Shown one piece after another: positions 16,309-24,174 of a DNA stretch of 64,000 nt (within the stretch, counting starts at the first letter, position 1; each line of letters begins with the position of its first letter). A model generated the notes under the pieces. That model was not told where the DNA came from, did not search any database, and saw nothing but the letters and a program-made list of their open reading frames with translations. This DNA is from a virus. A program made the translations under genes and the position numbers. Location of the stretch: positions 1-64,000 of the IMG/VR virus record IMGVR_UViG_3300044712_000083; one strand, given 5' to 3'.

Positions 16309-17389
16309 AGATCAACTACAGCTAGAAGCTACAGAAGCATATCTAGCTGGTAATCCCAAAACTTGCTTTAATATTAGTGTTAGGTTTGGTAAAACCAGAC
16401 TTGGCATTATGATTATGCAAGCTTTGAAGTCAAAGCGTGTTCTCATTCTTTATCCTGAAGTAAATATTAAAAAAGCTTGGGAGGATGAGTTTGAGAAAAT
16501 GGGATGGAGACCTGAAGAGGTTGTCTATTCTACATACATATCACTAATTAAACAGAGTGATGAAGTGTATGATTTTATAGTTGGTGACGAGATACACAAG
16601 GCATCAGAGAATGCGTTGTTTAATCTAGATAACCTGTTACATAGCAATAGAAGATTCTTGGGCTTGTCTGGTACATACTCAGATAAGACAAAGTATGAGC
16701 TATGGGAGTATTGTAGATTGAGAATCAGTCATGAATACAATACAGAAGCAGCTATCGAAGATAACATCGTAGCTAACTATGAAGTAAATGTAGTTACATT
16801 TAATGTAGATGCACACAATCAGTATCTCAAGAAAACAAAGACTAAACAGTGGATGACCACAGAGGTGAAAGAGCTTGCTTATTTGACCAAAGTGCTAGAC
16901 ACTGCTAAAGCTAGTGGTAGAGATATGAAGTTCCCTGCATTAAACAGGATGCGATTTATTAATAAACTACCATCTCTTAAAAGAAATACACAAATCCTAA
17001 TGCATCATTTAAAAGATAAGCGTTATCTATTATATGGAGCAGATACAGATTTTGTAGATGGGCTGGGAATTCCTACACATCATTCCAAGAATATCAAGGA
17101 AGACAATCTTAAGAAGTTTCAAGATGGTGAGATTAATCAGCTCGGTTTAGTACAACTTGCTTCACAAGGAGTAACTTTCAAAAATTTAGACACAGTTATA
17201 ATCACAAATATTAACTCTAATTCAGAAAATTTATTCCAGAAGTTAGGTCGTACTTTACTTCAAGAAGCATCCAAAGTCTCTCAAATATACATCCTTTGCA
17301 CAGAAGAAGAGTTCCAAAAAAAGTGGCTTTTCAAAGCGTTACAGGACATTCCGAGAGAAAAAATTACGTTTAAGAATTTTAATTATTGA
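16295..17389 (+). CDS. SF2 DNA/RNA helicase
   Basis: 364 residues with SF2 motifs in order: motif I RFGKTRLGI (near 29), motif II DEIH (near 98), motif III-like LSGTYSD (near 123) and motif VI QKLGRTLLQ (near 316). Motif I lacks the common GxGKT Gly pattern (VRFGKT), a form found in UvsW/Hef-like phage helicases. It overlaps the DnaB-like gene by 14 bases. A role in branch migration or fork repair is likely. Confidence 0.85.
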   Translation: MGDIRDQLQLEATEAYLAGNPKTCFNISVRFGKTRLGIMIMQALKSKRVLILYPEVNIKKAWEDEFEKMGWRPEEVVYSTYISLIKQSDEVYDFIVGDEIHKASENALFNLDNLLHSNRRFLGLSGTYSDKTKYELWEYCRLRISHEYNTEAAIEDNIVANYEVNVVTFNVDAHNQYLKKTKTKQWMTTEVKELAYLTKVLDTAKASGRDMKFPALNRMRFINKLPSLKRNTQILMHHLKDKRYLLYGADTDFVDGLGIPTHHSKNIKEDNLKKFQDGEINQLGLVQLASQGVTFKNLDTVIITNINSNSENLFQKLGRTLLQEASKVSQIYILCTEEEFQKKWLFKALQDIPREKITFKNFNY

Positions 17390-17438
17390 AATTAATTACG
17401 TAAATTAGATGTATTAAATAACAACAAAATAACTAAAT

Positions 17439-18110
17439 ATGAGCTCAAAGTTAATCGGGGTTGTAGGGCCTACAGGAACGGGAAAATCCACATCCATCAA
17501 GCACCTAGATCCAAAGGAAACGTACATCATCAATGTAGCAAAGAAAGAACTACCTTTCAAAGGTTCTGAAAAACTGTACAACACAGAGAATAAGAACTAT
17601 GCAGAATTAGATGACGCAGTTGATATCTCACGTAGATTACGTGCTATATCAGACAAGGCACCACACATTAAGAATATCGTGATTGAGGATTCAAACTACA
17701 TCATGGGTTTCAATATGGTTGCACGTGCTACAGAAAAAGGTTACGAAAAGTTTACAATTATGGCGAGAGACATGGTAGATTTATTCCGTGAAGCTCGTAA
17801 CTTGCGTGACGATTTGAAAGTGTTCTACTTTACACATCCAGAAACTGTTGAAGACGCTGGTGAGATTGTAGGATACAAAATCAAAACTGCTGGTAAGTTG
17901 ATTGACAATCAAATTGTATTAGAGGGATTGCTTACAATCTGTTTATATACAAACATTGAAGAATCAAAAGATGGTACCGTTACTTATAGCTTTGTAACTA
18001 ATCGCTATAGAAAGTATCCAGCAAAGAGTCCTGATGGAATGTTTCCTGAAATCTTGATTCCTAACAATTTGCAACAAGTTGCAGATATTATTGATGAGTA
18101 TTACAAATAA
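17439..18110 (+). CDS. Sak4-like P-loop ATPase
   Basis: 223 residues: Walker A GPTGTGKST at about residues 9-17, a Walker B-like 'NIVIEDSNYI', and an 'FYFTHPE' sensor segment. Size and motif layout match Sak4-type single-RecA-core recombination ATPases of phages, which work with an SSB. The SSB-like gene follows directly, which supports that call. It is preceded by a CGTAAATT motif also found upstream of recA. Confidence 0.75.
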   Translation: MSSKLIGVVGPTGTGKSTSIKHLDPKETYIINVAKKELPFKGSEKLYNTENKNYAELDDAVDISRRLRAISDKAPHIKNIVIEDSNYIMGFNMVARATEKGYEKFTIMARDMVDLFREARNLRDDLKVFYFTHPETVEDAGEIVGYKIKTAGKLIDNQIVLEGLLTICLYTNIEESKDGTVTYSFVTNRYRKYPAKSPDGMFPEILIPNNLQQVADIIDEYYK

Positions 18111-18138
18111 ATTATAAACAAATAAACAAAAACAAAGT

Positions 18139-18999
18139 ATGGCTATTACAGGTTCAAAAAGAGAGTCTCTAGAGACAAAAGAGTTTGCTAAGAAGGTAGG
18201 TTTATTCGAAGCAAAGGTTATTGCAATCAACCCTGATGCAGAGTGGTACAATGATGTGTTGGGTATGCAATTGAAAGAAGATAGTAAGGCTACTGTCTAT
18301 CTAGGAGTAACAGATGAGGGAGTTAAAACTCTACGTGTTGATGTGTGGTTACAAGACATCAAGACTTCTGACAAGTTCAAGGTAGCGTTCTATCTAAAAG
18401 ACAAACCTGTTATCAGTAAGTCTGGCAAGACACAATTTATCACAGACCAATGTTCTACAACTTATGCAGACAGTGAAGATTATTTACCAACTTGGTTCAC
18501 AAAACGTGAATATCACGTGTGTAGAGAAGGCGAAGCTGAATTATGTTCTTTCTTGGCAACATGGACTAACATCAACTTCTATGAAGACTCTGAAGCTCAA
18601 ATATTATTAGAGTGGAAAGACTTGATGAAGGGAAATGTTTCTGAATTGCGTGATCAGATTGATGAATGCACTAAAGAAACAGTTGTAGCAATGGCTACAG
18701 TTAAGACTGTTGAGACAGCAGATGGTGTTAAAGAATATCAATCTGTATTTAACAAGGCATTCATGCCAGGTTATGGATTACGTCAAATCAGACAGATTAA
18801 TGTAGATAAGATGTACATTGATCGCATTACTAGAAAACCATCTAAAGAATTGAAGATGTATGACAGATTCATTCTTAAGATTGCAGGAGAGTATGGTTGC
18901 AAAGAATTCTATACATTCAATGAATTAAAAGAATACAATGCAGCTGATAACTTCGTAGCATCTGATAAAGTTATTTCAGATGATGGAGATGATTTTTAA
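18139..18999 (+). CDS. probable single-stranded DNA-binding protein
   Basis: 286 residues. No textbook OB-fold motif is visible, but the protein ends in an acidic tail closing with Phe (ISDDGDDF), like the C-terminal peptide of bacterial SSB and T7 gp2.5, and it follows a Sak4-like ATPase, a common pairing. The central part is beta-rich with several Lys and aromatic residues. A terminator follows. I infer SSB from tail and context, not from a family match. Confidence 0.6.
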   Translation: MAITGSKRESLETKEFAKKVGLFEAKVIAINPDAEWYNDVLGMQLKEDSKATVYLGVTDEGVKTLRVDVWLQDIKTSDKFKVAFYLKDKPVISKSGKTQFITDQCSTTYADSEDYLPTWFTKREYHVCREGEAELCSFLATWTNINFYEDSEAQILLEWKDLMKGNVSELRDQIDECTKETVVAMATVKTVETADGVKEYQSVFNKAFMPGYGLRQIRQINVDKMYIDRITRKPSKELKMYDRFILKIAGEYGCKEFYTFNELKEYNAADNFVASDKVISDDGDDF

Positions 19000-19023
19000 A
19001 TCAAGCGTTTATACACTGACAGC

Positions 19024-19060
19024 AGAGCCCATTCTATTTTAGTTTGGGCTCTCTTTTTCT
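19024..19060 (+). terminator. Rho-independent terminator
   Basis: AGAGCCCA (19024-19031) pairs exactly with TGGGCTCT (19045-19052), followed by CTTTTTCTT. It ends the Sak4/SSB unit and rules out the earlier ATG at 19044 as the primase start. Confidence 0.85.
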
Positions 19061-19076
19061 TAAACCAAACAAAGTT

Positions 19077-20081
19077 ATGATAAAAGGAGAAAAAAGAGTC
19101 AGTTTATCAAAGGAGGCTATACTTAGTAAGATAACACCATATGACATATTCAGGTATTATATGCCTAATACTAAATGGAGTTTGAATGTTACAACACATT
19201 CACCGTTCAGACAAGATAAGAGACCATCATTTGTTATAGGTAACAGAGATAGTACAATTCTTTTCATAGATTTCGCAGATTCTACGAAGAAAGGTGATTG
19301 CTTTAAGTTTGTACAGCTATTGTATAATATTCCTTTGTCAGAAGCAATGAGACTCATTGACAGAGATTTCGGTCTTGGTATTGTACACAAGACAAATGTA
19401 GGAGAGTATCAACGTATTATTTCTGAATACAAAGCTCCAGAGATTATTGTAGAAAAGAAATATGCCAAGATACAGGTAGTAACCAGGAACTTTACAAACG
19501 CAGAGTTAGAATATTGGAATCAGTATCATCAGGATATAGATGATTTGAGAGCCAATAATGTTTATGCTGTTAAGAAAGTATATCTTAATAGAGAACAAGT
19601 AATTCTGCGAGAGAAAGAGATGGTGTTTGGCTATCTATACGGTGATAGATGGAAGATCTATAAACCATATGCAGATAAACAGTTTAAGTGGGTACCAAAT
19701 AACGTACCTATCACTGCTATGGATGGACTAGAAAACATCAAAGACTGTAAGGTAGCATTCATTAACAAGTCAAAGAAGGATTACATGGTGATGAAGAAGT
19801 TGTTTCCATGTAGTTGTGCAGTTCAGAATGAGGGTATAGGATGTTTCTCTGATGAGAATGTTCAGTATCTAAAAGACAACTCTAGATTCCAAGTGCTATC
19901 GTTTGATGCAGATGGACCAGGAGTTAAGAATTCTAAACTAATCACAAAGAAGTTTGGATTTGACTATTGTAATGTACCCAGAAAGTATTTAATAGAAGGT
20001 ATCAAGGATTGGGCTGACTTAGCAAAAGCCCATGGTATGGAACCAATAGAACAGTATTTACAAAAGAGAAAATTAATTTAA
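19077..20081 (+). CDS. DnaG-like primase
   Basis: 334 residues from the ATG at 19077. The N-terminus resembles the DnaG zinc-binding region ('ITPYDIFRYYMPNTKW', 'SPFRQDKRPSFVIG', 'FIDFADSTKKGDCFKFVQLL') but the canonical Cys/His ligands are not all there, so the zinc may be lost. A Toprim-like part shows 'VAFINKSKKDYMVMKKL' and the DxD motif VLSFDADGPG near 275. It supplies primers for the replisome. The reduced zinc site is an oddity worth noting. Confidence 0.8.
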   Translation: MIKGEKRVSLSKEAILSKITPYDIFRYYMPNTKWSLNVTTHSPFRQDKRPSFVIGNRDSTILFIDFADSTKKGDCFKFVQLLYNIPLSEAMRLIDRDFGLGIVHKTNVGEYQRIISEYKAPEIIVEKKYAKIQVVTRNFTNAELEYWNQYHQDIDDLRANNVYAVKKVYLNREQVILREKEMVFGYLYGDRWKIYKPYADKQFKWVPNNVPITAMDGLENIKDCKVAFINKSKKDYMVMKKLFPCSCAVQNEGIGCFSDENVQYLKDNSRFQVLSFDADGPGVKNSKLITKKFGFDYCNVPRKYLIEGIKDWADLAKAHGMEPIEQYLQKRKLI

Positions 20082-20093
20082 ACAATCACAATT

Positions 20094-20453
20094 ATGGGAA
20101 GATATTATTCAGGAGATATAGAAGGTAAGTTTTGGTTTGCAGTGCAAAGCTCTACAGTAGGAGAACGCTTTGGCTGTGTAGAACAAGATCCAGGTACAAT
20201 TGACTATTACATTGGTGAGGAGGATAAAGATCAAATCATCGATGAGCTCAAAGCAATTGAAGAAAAGCTTGGAGATGAATTAAAGAAGTTTCATGATTTC
20301 TTTAATAAGCACGGTAGTTACAATGACGAGAAGCTAAAGGAAGCAGGCTTAGATATTAGTTTACTACAAGACTATGCAGACTATGGTTTTGGTCAGAAGT
20401 TATTGAAGTGTGTAGAAGAAAATGGTGAATGTAATTTTACAGCAGAATTATAA
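20094..20453 (+). CDS. conserved phage hypothetical protein
   Basis: 119 acidic residues beginning MGRYYSGDIEGKFWFAVQSS, a start I recognise from many phage and prophage hypotheticals. The middle is helical and rich in Lys and Asp. No enzymatic motif. Its stop overlaps the UDG-like start by one base (TAATG). Confidence 0.65.
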   Translation: MGRYYSGDIEGKFWFAVQSSTVGERFGCVEQDPGTIDYYIGEEDKDQIIDELKAIEEKLGDELKKFHDFFNKHGSYNDEKLKEAGLDISLLQDYADYGFGQKLLKCVEENGECNFTAEL

Positions 20454-21172
20454 TGGATTTTGAAAAGTTTAAAGACAAGCTCCACGAGAGCTGGCATGAG
20501 AAACTTCGACCATTTATAGAGAGCGAAGAATGTGATAAGATTTATGCATTCTTAAAGTCAGAGAGTAAGAGGGGCAAGATGATTGTCCCTCAATCTCATG
20601 ACGTGTGGAGATGTTTCAAAGAAACTCCACTGCCTGAAGTAAAGGTAGTTATTGTAGGTATGTGTCCATATCATACAATGACTAGAAAGGGAGAAGTTAT
20701 TGCAGATGGATTATTGATGGGTTGTAGCTATACAGGTTATATGCAGCCTACACTTGATCAATTCTATGGAGGTATAGAAAGAGAACTATATCAGGGATTA
20801 GCATTAGATAGACACAAGAACCCCGATGTTAGCTTTTTAGCTCATCAAGGCGTGTTAATGTTTAACGCAGCCCTAACTACAGAATTGAACAAGGCTGGTG
20901 CTCACCAAGAGTTGTGGGAACCATTTGTTAAATACCTATTTGAGAATGTATTTCAGTTTTCTGGAATACCATTTGTATTCTTGGGTAAAGATGCAGGTAA
21001 GACAGCTAAATATCTTACAGGTTTTGATTGGCAGTTTCCTGTTAGTCATCCAGCCTCCGCATCATACAAGAATGCAGAATGGGATACAGAGGGTACATTT
21101 GGTAAAGTGAACACACTAATTAAACAAAACAACGGTTTTGAAATAGACTGGTTAGAAAAAATAGAGATATGA
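20453..21172 (+). CDS. ung: uracil-DNA glycosylase homologue with altered active site
   Basis: 239 residues with the family-1 UDG framework: the water-activating loop reads GMCPYH near residues 69-74 in place of GQDPYH, then LMFNAALTT (like LLLNxxLTV) near 142, and the DNA-intercalation loop region HPASASY near 199. The catalytic Asp is replaced by Cys71 and the Gln by Met. This should sharply reduce base excision, so the protein may bind uracil-DNA without cutting it, use altered chemistry, or be specific for another base. It lies among replication genes, and a dUTPase is encoded downstream. Confidence 0.8.
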   Translation: MDFEKFKDKLHESWHEKLRPFIESEECDKIYAFLKSESKRGKMIVPQSHDVWRCFKETPLPEVKVVIVGMCPYHTMTRKGEVIADGLLMGCSYTGYMQPTLDQFYGGIERELYQGLALDRHKNPDVSFLAHQGVLMFNAALTTELNKAGAHQELWEPFVKYLFENVFQFSGIPFVFLGKDAGKTAKYLTGFDWQFPVSHPASASYKNAEWDTEGTFGKVNTLIKQNNGFEIDWLEKIEI

Positions 21173-21441
21173 CAAAGTTTAAAGAATTTGATTTCTACTC
21201 AGATGAGAAGAAAACTATATGGTATCGCGTGCATTTTACAGTGAGAGCTGAAACAGAAGAAGAAGCTATGCATATTGCTAAAGAAATGTTTGATAAACAA
21301 GACTACGGTGATGCAGATTATGAACAACTGACAGACACTGTAGAAGATATGTCTGTTGGTGATAACGGTATGGAAACTAGAGAATTGTTTAAATACCCAA
21401 ATGGTGATTATGTTAAGAACAATTTAGACTTAAAGTGGTAA
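21169..21441 (+). CDS. hypothetical small acidic protein
   Basis: 90 residues with 'YRVHFTVRAETEEEAMHIAKEMF', a beta-alpha pattern found in small phage proteins that pair with UDG or nucleases. No known domain. Overlaps the UDG-like stop by four bases (ATGA). Confidence 0.6.
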   Translation: MTKFKEFDFYSDEKKTIWYRVHFTVRAETEEEAMHIAKEMFDKQDYGDADYEQLTDTVEDMSVGDNGMETRELFKYPNGDYVKNNLDLKW

Positions 21442-21448
21442 TTCTTTG

Positions 21449-21456
21449 TATATTTG
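21449..21456 (+). promoter_or_regulatory. TATATTTG element, possible Bacteroidota -7 box
   Basis: TATATTTG matches the TAnnTTTG element and lies 19 bases before the HNH start, in a gap between genes. No good TTG is found at the expected -33 distance, so it is a weak candidate. Confidence 0.35.
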
Positions 21457-21474
21457 TGACATATATAACACATT

Positions 21475-21879
21475 ATGGCTAAGCGTGCAACAACTCCTAA
21501 GACTAGAAACTCTGGAACAATGACAGAATCAGCGTTCTGGAGTTTCATTAGGAGTGCTTTAAGACAGAAGTCTAGATGGTGGAAACCTATAACAGAATGT
21601 AAAGCGAAAGCTAAACGTGTGTATAAAGGACCATTGAAGAGACAGAAGTTTGAATATCAGTGTAACCAATGTAAAGGTTGGTTTCCAGAGAAGAAAATAA
21701 ATGTAGACCACATTGTGCCAGCAGGTACACTAACTTGTGCTCAAGATCTTCCAGCTTTTGTAGAACGATTGTTCTGCGAAGTGGATAATCTACAAGTGTT
21801 GTGTGAACCCTGTCACGATATTAAAACCCAAAATGAAAATGGACGGAGAAAAAGAAGTCGCAAGAATCTCGATAAATAA
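21475..21879 (+). CDS. HNH endonuclease
   Basis: 134 residues, basic. The ßßα-metal core is visible: CNQC near 62, the VDHIVPAG motif (DH catalytic) near 79, CEPCHD near 119 and a final Asn-containing 'TQNENGRR'. It could be a phage packaging or homing nuclease. There is no nearby terminase, so a free-standing or recombination nuclease is more likely. Confidence 0.85.
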   Translation: MAKRATTPKTRNSGTMTESAFWSFIRSALRQKSRWWKPITECKAKAKRVYKGPLKRQKFEYQCNQCKGWFPEKKINVDHIVPAGTLTCAQDLPAFVERLFCEVDNLQVLCEPCHDIKTQNENGRRKRSRKNLDK

Positions 21880-22099
21880 GACACAATCTTTTACAGAGAT
21901 TTGGTATGAAGGAAGTGTAACTTTTGAAGGAAAGGAACACAGTTTCTGGCTTGTAGATCCTAGAGGAAAGGATCCAGAAGGTAGAGAGTATGGTATAGAG
22001 GTAAGATGGTGGTTCAAACAAGTACCACGTGAGGTGCGAGCAATGCACGATACAATTGTAGAAGCTTATAAAGAAATGAAAGATGATAACAAGAAGTGA
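21833..22099 (+). CDS. hypothetical protein overlapping the HNH gene
   Basis: 88 residues from the ATG at 21833 (MKMDGEKEVARI); the end of the HNH gene overlaps this start by 47 bases, and the next gene starts 17 bases before its stop. Beta-rich with 'WYEGSVTFEGKEHSFWLVDP', no known domain. The ATG at 21839 is an alternative start. Confidence 0.5.
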   Translation: MKMDGEKEVARISINKTQSFTEIWYEGSVTFEGKEHSFWLVDPRGKDPEGREYGIEVRWWFKQVPREVRAMHDTIVEAYKEMKDDNKK

Positions 22100-23120
22100 G
22101 AAAGAGTATAGAGCTGTCCAAATGGATAGCTCTTCTAGTCTAAAGGAGTTTTCTGTAGACAGAAAGAAATATCACAAGAAGTATATTCTTGGTGAGAAGG
22201 TAGAAGATGATGAGAACAAAGCTGCTGTTATGGGCAGAGTTGTAGAAACATTGTTGTTAGAACCAGAATTGTTTGAGAGTAGATTTCATATGTCTACTTG
22301 TGAAGGTGCACCAACAGGATTGATGAATGATTTTGTGGAAGCACTGTACAAAAGAACGCTAGAAGCTACAGATGTATTTGGTAAAGTTGCTAGAACATTT
22401 GAAGACATTTCTAAAGATGCTTATACAGATTCAGGATTCAAAATCAAATATGAGGCTGTAATGAACAAGTTTATTGGTTCTGAGGCTGAGACATATTATG
22501 ATGAGATAAGAGTTGTCAGAGCTAAAGGATTAACTGTTGTAACAGCTAATGACATGAACAACGCTGAGCGTATTGTTAATGAGCTTAGAAACAACTTTGT
22601 CACTAAGGATATTGTCAATCAAAACAAGAGCTCTCGTTATGATGTATACAATCAGTATCAGATAGAAGGATTTAATCTTATGGGTTTAGAGTGTAAAGGC
22701 ATGATGGATAAGATTATTGTAGATCACCAAGAGAAAACTTTACAAATCTACGATCTGAAATGTACTTGGTCTGTTGAAAATTTCTACGAAGAATATTATC
22801 TTTATAGAAGAGCTTACATTCAGGCATATGTATATTGGGTAGCAGGATTAGATATTGTAAAACATCTTGAACTAAGTGGTTATACAGTATTAGCTCCTAA
22901 ATTTATTGTTTGCGATAGTACAAACTATATGAACCCACTCATCTATACATTAAACACAGAAGATCTAGAAGAGGCTGTAATGGGATTCACGCATAAGGGT
23001 AGAACATATCCAGGTGTGGCACAGATTATAGCAGATTTAATTTGGGCTAAAAAGACAGACACATGGAATATTTCCAAGAGTCGTTATGAGTTAGGAGGAG
23101 TTGTAAACATTAAACAGTAA
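22083..23120 (+). CDS. PD-(D/E)XK exonuclease, YqaJ/RecB-like
   Basis: 345 residues. An N-terminal 'SSSSLKEFSVDRKKYHKKYI' and 'AAVMGRVVETLLLEP' resemble the helical entry of phage PD-(D/E)XK exonucleases. The catalytic core shows 'KGMMDKIIVDH' (Asp) and 'IYDLKCT' (D-x-K), near residues 207-225, followed by a helix with QAYVYW. Such enzymes make 3' overhangs for a Sak4- or RecA-type annealing step, and both partners are encoded nearby. Confidence 0.8.
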   Translation: MITRSEKEYRAVQMDSSSSLKEFSVDRKKYHKKYILGEKVEDDENKAAVMGRVVETLLLEPELFESRFHMSTCEGAPTGLMNDFVEALYKRTLEATDVFGKVARTFEDISKDAYTDSGFKIKYEAVMNKFIGSEAETYYDEIRVVRAKGLTVVTANDMNNAERIVNELRNNFVTKDIVNQNKSSRYDVYNQYQIEGFNLMGLECKGMMDKIIVDHQEKTLQIYDLKCTWSVENFYEEYYLYRRAYIQAYVYWVAGLDIVKHLELSGYTVLAPKFIVCDSTNYMNPLIYTLNTEDLEEAVMGFTHKGRTYPGVAQIIADLIWAKKTDTWNISKSRYELGGVVNIKQ

Positions 23121-23126
23121 AGAGTT

Positions 23127-23684
23127 ATGAACATTGATAAAACAATCACTAGCATTTTTATAGTGCCAACCTTGAAAATAGATAAGGAAGAGTTAAAGAA
23201 ACAAGGGTTTATCAATGGTTTTAGTATTGATGGAGAGCGAGATGTACAGTATAAAGATGCTGTATATCTCCTTTTCAAACCTACTGACCTAGATAAGTTT
23301 AGAGTATTTCTAGAGGAGCAACAACAAAGTAGGAAAGATATACTAGATGACTATGATTATCCAGATAAACATGTCGTAGTAGTATATCAATTAGATAAGA
23401 AATGGAAGAAAGATTTTGCATTGATCAAAGAAGGTTCGTATTCTAAAACTTCTAAGAAATTTCAAGAACTTTTTCCAAAGACCATTAAGCTTGTAAGACA
23501 CGGTATTACCATCGAAAGAACATCTGTCCAGTATAGAATATTCAATAAGACAGAAGATCTTCGAGACTATTGGGAAGATAGATTAGATGTAATATTTACA
23601 GACGATATGGAAATGTGGGATGGTTTTCATCCAGAGAATGAAACATTAACGTTAGAAAAATTAAAACAAGAAGAAACAGTATGA
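23127..23684 (+). CDS. hypothetical protein
   Basis: 185 residues, mixed alpha/beta, basic centre and acidic end. No motif recognised. It lies between the exonuclease and a 135-residue gene and overlaps the next start by four bases. Confidence 0.6.
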   Translation: MNIDKTITSIFIVPTLKIDKEELKKQGFINGFSIDGERDVQYKDAVYLLFKPTDLDKFRVFLEEQQQSRKDILDDYDYPDKHVVVVYQLDKKWKKDFALIKEGSYSKTSKKFQELFPKTIKLVRHGITIERTSVQYRIFNKTEDLRDYWEDRLDVIFTDDMEMWDGFHPENETLTLEKLKQEETV

Positions 23685-24088
23685 CAGGTAAAGAAATCTT
23701 AGATGCTAATCCAAAAGCAGCATCTTTAATCCACGATTATTATTTGAATAGAATGCTTGATGCATTAGAAGATGATAAGTTTCCAAAAAACTTTAAAGAC
23801 TTTGCAAGAGAAAGAGGTCTTCCTTTCGATAACATTATAGCAATGGTAGAAACCAATCCAAGACAGCTAATAGATTTCTTTGATGATGAAGATATCTATA
23901 TTAATGTTACACGCTATGTAGCATCGATAGATGGTAAGCCATATTGTATTCTAGATCACAACTCTACAGTTAAGTCAAAGAATGTATTTGAGACTAGAAA
24001 AGAGGCTGAATTAGAAGGTGTAAAACTAGCTATTGAGTTGCTAGAAAAGAAACTAAATTCGTTAGAGGAAACTAACGAAGAAAGTTAA
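23681..24088 (+). CDS. hypothetical protein
   Basis: 135 residues, helical and acidic, with no known domain. It starts with ATGA overlap and ends just before a strong terminator, so it closes the 19-24 kb recombination unit. Confidence 0.6.
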   Translation: MTGKEILDANPKAASLIHDYYLNRMLDALEDDKFPKNFKDFARERGLPFDNIIAMVETNPRQLIDFFDDEDIYINVTRYVASIDGKPYCILDHNSTVKSKNVFETRKEAELEGVKLAIELLEKKLNSLEETNEES

Positions 24089-24115
24089 TCTGAATTTTAA
24101 AAATTGTTTGTTTAT

Positions 24116-24150
24116 AAGGGTTTGCATTGGTAATTTGCAAACCCTTTCTT
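24116..24150 (+). terminator. Rho-independent terminator
   Basis: AAGGGTTTGCA (24116-24126) pairs perfectly with TGCAAACCCTT (24136-24146), followed by TCTTTT. It separates the recombination unit from the RNR gene. Confidence 0.85.
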
Positions 24151-24174
24151 TTAAAATTTAAACATAAAAAACAT

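Noticed and set aside
19044-19076. Earlier ATG for the primase at 19044
   Set aside because: It lies within the stem of the terminator at 19024-19060; the ATG at 19077 has the better leader.
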